DNA of 64,000 nt, taken from the NCBI RefSeq assembly GCF_036345915.1, contig NZ_CP107785.1:7688001-7752000 (forward strand), written 5' to 3'. The notes under the pieces were generated by a model, which was not told where the DNA came from, ran no database searches, and saw nothing but the letters and a program-made list of their open reading frames with translations. The stretch comes from Nocardia sp. NBC_00565. GTDB taxonomy: Bacteria; Actinomycetota; Actinomycetes; Mycobacteriales; Mycobacteriaceae. Position 1 is the stretch's first letter. Each line of letters opens with the position of its first letter. Position numbers and translations under genes: made by a program. Positions 46,212 through 54,300 of this stretch are shown piece after piece.

Positions 46212-47077
46212 GGTAGCTCCAAGTAGTAGCGGTAAGCATCGATCGCATCCCGGAGACTGTCGACAGCCTCCGGCGCCACTCTCTCTGCGATGGCGAACAC
46301 CCGATCCAGCCCTTCAGTCAGTGACGCGATGGTCGGAATCGCTGGCGCAGAGATGAGCGACATCAGATCGGAAAGACATTCTCGACCGATCGGAGTCGAG
46401 CCGATCTCCTCGCGTAACTGATACCAGCCCCAATACTGAGACGTGGACGCCAAGGCGGTCTTGATAAGGTTCTTCGCGGCCGTGTTGAACAGGAACGCTT
46501 CGGAGTAGGCAATGAACTCCTGACCACGCGCGATCCGTTTGCGCATCAGGTATCCGATAACCAGTGCCTCGATCAGCATGTCTTCGCAGGAACGCGGCTG
46601 GCCCAGCGTGCGTGCGACGAACGGTGCGACACCGGGGTCCTTTTCATACACCGCGTCTGGATCACGGAGGAAGATTGACTGACAGACCGTCTGCTCCTGG
46701 ACCCGAGCGATGCCGCTGGCAGGTGCGACGTACAGGTCGAATTGCTGAAGATGTCCGGCCCAGCCGACGAGATATACATAACCGAGCCCACCCATATCTC
46801 CGACGATAGTGTCGAGCCAACCCGGAAGGATGCCCCCCAGATCCGCGGACACCAACGGGTCGAGAACGGAAATGAACTCGACGAACCAACGATCATCGAC
46901 TCCGATGACGAAATCGACATCGGACAACCGATCAGCGGTCCCCCGGGCGAGGGATCCCCGGACCAGCAGATGCGTCACCGCGTCGCTTCTGGTGAACACC
47001 TCGGTGGCATGTTCTAGCAAATCGAACTGCTCCGGCCGGTTCGCCGCGGCAAGCTCGTTCAGGACTGGTCGACTCAC
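46208..47077 (-). CDS. nucleotidyltransferase-fold protein
   Basis: A 289-residue protein, GTG start in a GTGA overlap with the hydroxylase-like gene. The pol-beta-type signature RGSLARGTADRLSDVDFVI near 40-58 carries the GS motif and the DxD metal pair, and DLYVA near 115 supplies the third acidic residue. The C-terminal 130 residues are helical, as in aminoglycoside adenylyltransferases. It could adenylylate a small molecule, nucleoside or protein made by the operon, or act as a resistance factor. Substrate unknown. Confidence 0.8.
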   Translation of the reverse strand: MSRPVLNELAAANRPEQFDLLEHATEVFTRSDAVTHLLVRGSLARGTADRLSDVDFVIGVDDRWFVEFISVLDPLVSADLGGILPGWLDTIVGDMGGLGYVYLVGWAGHLQQFDLYVAPASGIARVQEQTVCQSIFLRDPDAVYEKDPGVAPFVARTLGQPRSCEDMLIEALVIGYLMRKRIARGQEFIAYSEAFLFNTAAKNLIKTALASTSQYWGWYQLREEIGSTPIGRECLSDLMSLISAPAIPTIASLTEGLDRVFAIAERVAPEAVDSLRDAIDAYRYYLELP

Positions 47078-47943
47078 GCAGGCTGCCCCTCTGACTGCGG
47101 CAATCCCAGCAGGATCGTCTTGTTCGACCGCCACTGGTCGGCCTCGGCCGGGCGATCGAGCGAGTCATACAATGACGCAATCATGTCGTACACGAGCCCT
47201 TCAGGAACCGCACGCTCGTAGAACAACCGCAGAAGGAACTTCTCCGCCGACTGCTGATAGCCCAAACGCGCCAGCGACTGCGCCTTCACGTACCACCGGT
47301 CCAACTCGACTTGAGTCGCCACGGGCAGCTGGACCACATCATCGTCGCTGAGCCATTCATTCGCGGTCGCTTCGACAAGCCGATCATCGCTATAGCAGTC
47401 CAGGATCAGGTGATAGCGATCCGGGCCAAGCAGGTTGCACGCCCCGTGCACGTGGGTCGGCGCGAGCCTCCAGATGCGACCAGGGCGCAATCGAATCTTG
47501 GCTCCTCCCGTGACAAGAGCAGCTGAGCTATTTGTCATCAATGGGACATGCAGCCGGTGACGCTCGAGCTCATCGAGCTCGTCATAGTCGCGGTGCTCCC
47601 ACAGAAACGAGTTCGGCTCCAGACGGGCAAGACGCACCCACATGTAGCGTAAACCCAACGACGACAAGAACTTTCGAGTCACAGGCATTCGCTGCAGCAA
47701 CGCTGTCTCCACCGGTGCGCAATCCTTGATCTTCACATCGGCCGGTTCCCCCGAATCGTTCAACAGGGAAAGTGTCGACCATCCGCCGGACTGGTATTGC
47801 GCATACTCGGCGACCCACTCGCCCTCCTGCGGCACAGTCACGGCCTCGTGCCGGAGTCGCTCTAGCAGGTGCGTATCGATCCGTTCCAGGCACGCAATCT
47901 GCCTGAGCAACACCCGATCGTCCACAGTTGCTGTCGGCAGCAT
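47074..47943 (-). CDS. aspartyl/asparaginyl beta-hydroxylase-like 2-oxoglutarate oxygenase
   Basis: A 289-residue protein from ATG 47943 (GAGG nine bases upstream); starts at 47961 or 47985 are also open. The iron triad of this fold is visible as EHRDY (HxD) near 116-120 and THVHGACN with the distal histidine near 165. HRLHVPLMTN near 128 is the conserved strand and a later Arg can bind 2-oxoglutarate. The family hydroxylates Asp/Asn side chains or free amino acids such as proline. The C-terminal 90 residues are helical, possibly TPR-like. It heads the five-gene operon, so oxidation of an amino-acid-type precursor is a reasonable guess. Confidence 0.82.
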   Translation of the reverse strand: MLPTATVDDRVLLRQIACLERIDTHLLERLRHEAVTVPQEGEWVAEYAQYQSGGWSTLSLLNDSGEPADVKIKDCAPVETALLQRMPVTRKFLSSLGLRYMWVRLARLEPNSFLWEHRDYDELDELERHRLHVPLMTNSSAALVTGGAKIRLRPGRIWRLAPTHVHGACNLLGPDRYHLILDCYSDDRLVEATANEWLSDDDVVQLPVATQVELDRWYVKAQSLARLGYQQSAEKFLLRLFYERAVPEGLVYDMIASLYDSLDRPAEADQWRSNKTILLGLPQSEGQPA

Positions 47944-48344
47944 ACAAACCCACCTCTTCATCCCCGGCCCCGCTGCGAGGCACACCGAAGTACATCAGAC
48001 CCATCCGACAAGAACGCCACTGTTCGTAACCTGCCAGCCCGCCGCAAGTCATGCCCCGTTCGAACTGAATCATCCGAGGGTACTGGTAGAGGCGTCCCGA
48101 GTGAAACGAATTTTCCAATGCCGCAACCGTTTTCGAGAGAGGCTTGACTATACAACGCCCCCGCCCGCGTGCCGCACCCAGATAGCCCGATACTGCCGCC
48201 GAGACATCGGCCCGCGGACACGCACTCTTTGATCCGACGCGCGGCAACTATGCCACTGCCGCCTGACAGCCCGTGCGCGGACGCTCATGAAGTTCCCGCA
48301 GTCAACCACGGCGCCAACGGCCCGAGACTCCGCGTGACTTGAAA
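47944..48344. other. intergenic, promoter region of the hydroxylase operon
   Basis: Gap between the end of the giant leftward gene and the start of the hydroxylase operon. A TATAGT hexamer on the minus strand (about 48147-48152) is the only promoter-like element. Open frames in this gap lack ribosome sites and I support none of them. Confidence 0.4.
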
Positions 48345-51300
48345 CTAGTCGTATCCGAGTTCCGCTGGGTTGTGGCCGAGTTCGACTGCTTGAACTGTGC
48401 CGGTCCGGTCCGCGCTGGATTCAATTGCCGACGCCTTCGCACCGACCGGGCCTGTTGCCGCCTCGACCAGCGCCAACGTGCGGTCGAACTCAGCGCCGGA
48501 ATTGATGAGCTGGGCGTCGTCCGCTCGGTTGGCAAGTTGTTTGAGCTTGGCCGCTTCAGCTCGCTGGGCCAATACTTCGCGGATCTCGTCGGGAGTCTCA
48601 ACGCCGAGTTGGCGACACAAACCGGGTGTGGCATTGAGCATCAGACTCCAACCGCTGTCCCGACCCTTCGCTTCGAGTCGTTGCTGATGCGCGATCCGCG
48701 CCGCCAAAGCTTCGGGACTGGTTGCTTCGTTGCGTAGGTCACGTTCGAGTTGATCGAGCTCGGTGTACAGCGCAGCGAGTTCGCCGCTACGGTCGAACCC
48801 CTCGGGCTCCATCGTTTGAAGATCCGCGAGTCTTGCGCTGTCGAGTTCGAGGTCGAGCTTGCGCATCTCGAGGGCGTGCGGCAGTTCTGTAACCATGTTC
48901 TCGATCCGCGACATGATGCCGGACGCGAGCCGAGCTTGGTCGGCGGCTTGTTCGTCTGTTGTCATTTGGAGTGTCTTCTGAGCGTCGATGTAGAGCTTCT
49001 CGCGCTCGATTGCTCGCGGAGGCGTCGGTATTCCAGCGGGTTTGATATAGAGCAGGGATTGCTCGGTGCTGTAACGCACTTCGATCTGGAATCCTTTGAT
49101 TGTGGCGACGGTCAGCGCTTCATCGAGGCTTTTTCGTTGCAACTCCCCGATGCTAGCTCGCAGGATATCCACCAAGGCTTTGGATGCTTCTGGGCGCTTG
49201 TGGAACTGTTGACCGTTGATGACATACGGGAGTGGTCGCTCGGATTCGGTCCTGCTCTCGAGTTGGTCGACGGCGGTTTGGATTGCCTTGATGGCGGCTC
49301 GGTGGCGCGGGATGGCGGTTCCGAGTGCCGCGACTTCGCGTTCTCTGCTGCGGTTCGCGGCGAAGTACTGGTCTTGCTCGGCTTGCAGGTTGGCGACCGC
49401 GGAGTCCATCTCGACTTTGCGGACGTGGCGGTTATCTCCTGTTGCGATTGCTTTAATTGCGGCGGCGTTTTCGGCGAGATCGTCGGTGTCGATGTCCTTG
49501 ACACGGCGCACACTGCGGTCTGCGTGCTTCAGCTGCTCGATGAAGTGCGCCTTGCGTTGCAGGATTTGCCACATGATGGTGTCGAATGTTCTTTCAGCGA
49601 CGTAGCAGAAGACATTCACCTTTGTGTTTTGGTTGTGCTGCCGAATGATTCGGCCTTCTCGCTGTTGCAAGTCCGCGGGCCGCCATGGGACGTCTACGTG
49701 ATGTAATGCGGTAGCTCTCGTTTGGATGTTGGTACCGGTCCCCATTTTTTCGGTTGAGCCGAGGATTACCGACACCTTGCCGTTTTTGCATTCGTCGAAT
49801 AGGACCTGCTTGGCGGCGGCCGAGGGGTAGTCGTGGATGAACCGGATTGCGCTGGCATCCATTCCGCCAGAGACGAGTTCATCCTTGATGGCTTGGTAGA
49901 TGGTCCACTGGTCGGTGTTCTTGGGGGTGGACCGGTCGCAGAAGACGATCTGGAGTCCACCGGGGGTAGGTGAGGGTTCGCCGAGGGAGTCGAGGTAGGT
50001 GTTGTGCTTAGTTTCGGCGTGGACGGCAAGGATGTTCTGGGCGACGATGCGGGCACGCCCCCCGTTGCCGGGTGGATCCAGATGTGCGGCCCGTGGATCC
50101 AGAGTCACGTTGCGGCCGTCGGTGCTGATCTTGAGCAGATTGTCCAGATCTGGCCTTCTGGGGTCGAGGCCGTCGGCGCGGAATCCGAGATCTTGGATGA
50201 AATCGAGGACTTCTTGCTCAGGCTCATAGGCGACGACCTGGCGTTCCCCGCCTTCGAGTTCGGGCAGGTTGGCGGGGATCTGATCGCGGCCGACAAAATC
50301 TGTGAAGGTCGATGTCATGGCGATGAGGTCGCCGGTGTTAATGAATTCTCCGACTCGCGTGCGCGAGACCAGGCGCGTGCCGGCGGTGTTGAGTTCGACT
50401 CGGGTGACGGTGTCGGTGAAGGTGCTTCCCCAGGCGTCGAGGTGTTCGACTTGGGAGTGTTCGAGCAGGTCTGGGCGCAGGTATTTCGTCATCACGAACA
50501 ACTCGGACAGCGAGTTTGCGACAGGAGTGCCGGTGGCGAAGGTGGCGACTCGTTCGATGTAGGTGTCTGCGGGGATGCCTGCGATTTCAGCTTCGCGGCG
50601 GCGTTTGGTGCGTAGGTAGGACAGTTTCAGCAGCATGTCCAGTGCCTGTTGGGAGCCTGGCATACATGCCAATTCCATGACATTGGATTCGCGTTCCAGG
50701 TTCTTGAAGTTGTGCGCCTCGTCGATGAAGAGGTAGTCGCAACCCCCGTCCTCGAACCCGAATCCTCCTGTGTCGCGGCTAGTTTCACTGAGCGCACGCT
50801 TCAGACGTTGTTTCGCGTTGGCGAGTTTGATTTCGAGCTCTTTGACCGAATCGCGGTCGGTCAGGTGCGATCGTCCGGCTTCCAGGGTGTCGATCTGGGC
50901 TTGAATGAACTGTGCCGAAGTCTGTCCGGAGACGTTCATCCGCGTGAACGCCGACATCGGGACGATGACGATGTCCCATTCTTGGGCTGCGGACTGCGCT
51001 AGGAGCCGTCGCCTGGAATCGGAGTCGGTTGCCGCGGCGCCGGAGAGCACTCGTGCGCCGGGATACCACTGGTTGGCTTCGCGAGTGACCTGGTCGACAA
51101 TGTGGTTGGGCACGACAATCCAGGGCTGGCGTGCCAGTTTGAGCCGTTTGAGCTCCATCGCCCCCATGAGCATGGTGCCTGTTTTTCCGGCACCGACAAC
51201 ATGGTCCAAGAGAACTGTTGGCGTGCTGCAGATCCGGCGCACTGCGTTGCGCTGGTAGTCGTAAGGGACGAATGTGGCACCCAATCCGGGCAGGGTCAGG

Positions 51301-54300
51301 TACGACCCGTCGAACTCCGGCGCGACGTACGAGTTGAATAGGTCGTTGTAGCGGTCGAGCAGTTTCTCGCGCCGTGCGGGGTCTCGGTCGAGCGCCCACG
51401 CACAGAACTCGTCGTTCAAGCGCTTGGCTTGGTTCTGGGCCATCCTGGTGGCGCGCGTGTGGATGTGGTCCCCACCGCCGGTTGCCGCGAAGTAGGCCCC
51501 GGACTTGTTGACCGTGATCGAACGTGAGTTACATATGTCCCGCAGCAGATCTATGTGCGAGGGTGCCTTGGCGACCCCGGAGCCTTCGATGCCACGGCGT
51601 TCGGCGTCAGGATCATCGAAGTTGTAGCGGCTGCGCTGGTCGAGCCATTTCTTCGGCCGCAACCCCCATTTTTCTACGTCGGCTTCCCAGCCGCTGTACT
51701 TGGGAACGTTGATGATCCAACTGCCATCGACGCGGGAAACGCTGACGTGCTGGCCGACGTCGAGGTCGAAGGTGTCGCGGATGAACTGGACGTAGTCGGC
51801 CGGGTCGACCCACACCGCGCCGAGCCGAATATCGACGTCAGTTTTCCGTTCGGGCACGACCGCAGCCAGGGCCTTGACGTTGACTGCGTACCGCGGATTG
51901 GATTCTGCCGCGCGGGTGGCAGCGGCCAGCTTGCGACGGACGTTGCCCGACAGATAAATCGGGGCATCAATCCAGAGGTCGGGATCCTCGACAGACTCGA
52001 ACGCCAGTGCCGAATTGACGAGTTGCTGTTCGGCCTCGCCGACGGTGACGCCGAGCAAGCCCGCGATCCGCCTGATGTCGATGCCGTTGGATTCGTCCAG
52101 GCTCGCCGCAACGGCATCGTCGACGGTGTCGACTCGTTCGGGCGGCTTCGGCGCGGCCGAAACGACATCGGCGGTGAAGATCGCGGCTTTGCTCGCCCTC
52201 CCGGTGTCATCGTCGAAGTTCTCGAGTGCGAACACGACACTGATCGTCGGATCGTTGCGCAGGATGCCTTCGAGGTGCGATTGCTTCTTGAACGGTTCGC
52301 GGGTCGGAGTCCACGCCTCGGTGGATAGCTGCTCGTAGATGTCGTCCGGGACCGGACCGGGATACGGCTTGGTCTTACTGCCCTCAAGGATTCGCCATTT
52401 TTCGATTGCCTTGTCGAGACGGATTCGATGTTGTGGCTCGGTGACCGCAGGCGGGTGTATCCACTTGAAGCGGTTGATGAATCCTGACTGCGATAGATAG
52501 TTGTCGTAGCGGCGGTTGAGTTCGACGCGTAGCGCTTTGCGGTGTTCCGGCGCGAGTCCGTCGAGTTGAGCGCGGACCAACTGCGTCGCAACGTCGCGCA
52601 GTCCGAGCAGTGCTCGCCACTCCTGAGACTTCCGCTTTCCACGCACCACTGCTTCGGACCAGTCGTGCCCGTTGTAGACCTCGATGCGGTAGCGCTCGGT
52701 GTTCCAGCGCAAGGTGTCCACGGCGATGCCTTCGGACTGGTCGACCGGACGAACCAGGCCAGCACCGAACATCTCGGGTTGTGAGATGGCGGTGGATTCC
52801 GCTGTAGCGGTCAACCCACGATCTGCGGCGCGTGCCTGGTCAACGATGCGGGTGAGCCGCTGGGCCACGAGTTCGTAAAGCTCATCTCCAAGTGGCCCGT
52901 CGACACCGAGAATTTCGTTGCCGTAGGAGTCGGTCGATTTGATCGCAGCACCGAGTACGTGTTCGGGGTGGTCGGCGAAGTACCGGTTGGTGGGCATGGC
53001 AACTTCGGCGCCAGGATCATCGGGGTCGGGCACATAGATCTTGCCCCTGGTGAGGAAGCTGCGGGTGTCTTCACTGGGAGCACGGTTTTCCTCACGGACG
53101 CGGAATATGAGGATGTCGGTCACAACGTCGGTGCCTGCGACTCGGGCGTGTGCCCGGTTGGGTAGCCGGAGGGCTCCGATCAGATCAGCACGGTCGGCCA
53201 TCAGCGTTCGGGCGCGTGTGTCCTCACCATCGGCGGTGTAAGCACTGGTGATCATCGCGACGTATCCGCCAACGCCGGTCAATCCAAGTGACTTGAGAAT
53301 GAAATGGTTATGGATGCTCAGATTGGAGCCGTTGTGAGTCGGATCGTGGAGCCTGATCTTGCCGAAAGGAACGTTGCCGACGCTGGCCGCGAAGCTCTCT
53401 GATTCGACGAGAGTTTCTTCGAATCCCTCGTTGCGGATCTGTGCGCTGGGATAGAGAGCGGCGGCTACTCGCGCGGTGGTGGAGTCGAGTTCGACGCCGA
53501 CCATGACCGCATCAGCCGGCGCATGGGCAAGGAAGTTGCCTGATCCGCAGCCTGGTTCGAGCACTCGCCCGTCGGTGAATCCGGCACGGATCAGCGCGTC
53601 CCACATTGCTTTCGCGATGCTGGGAGGGGTGTAGTGCGCGTTGGGCGTGGTGGCGCGTGCGCGTGCCCAATCGGCAGGACCAAGCAGTTCGCGAAGCTCG
53701 GTGCGCTCACCGTCCCACTCGGGTCGCTCGCGGTCAAAGACCTGCGGAACTGCGCCCCATCCGCTGTAGGCGGCGATCACCTTCTGTTCGTCGGCTGTCG
53801 CATAGCGTTCCTGCTCATCCAGGCGGTCCAGCAGCTCAATTGCCGCGATATTGGCTCGCACACGCTCTCGCGGCCCCGAAGGTACCCAGATTCTGGTATC
53901 GGCGACGAAGTCGACTGCATCGGGCCGCTCATCAGGGGCATCCGCACCGAGGTCCAACGTCTCGGTGCCGCGGACGACATTATCGGCCTCGTCGCCGGAC
54001 TGCGGTTCTACGTCGATGGCGATGGGATCGGGCGAAGGCGATTCGTCCTGGGTAGCACCAGCCGTTTCGTCGCCGGTCTTGGGATCCGCGTGCGGTAGCG
54101 GGGACGTCGCCGCCGGTTGCGACAACTGTTCTGAGGGGCCAGATTCGGAATCAGTTGGTGGACTGTGCAGTTGGGACGGCGCGGCGGTCTCGATCTCGTC
54201 GACGCCGGGAAGGTCGAACAGACCCTGTGTGAGTTCGTCCTCGGGAGCGGTTGCAGCGCCTGGTTCGGCATTGCGATCGGTGATGACGATCGGGTGGGTA

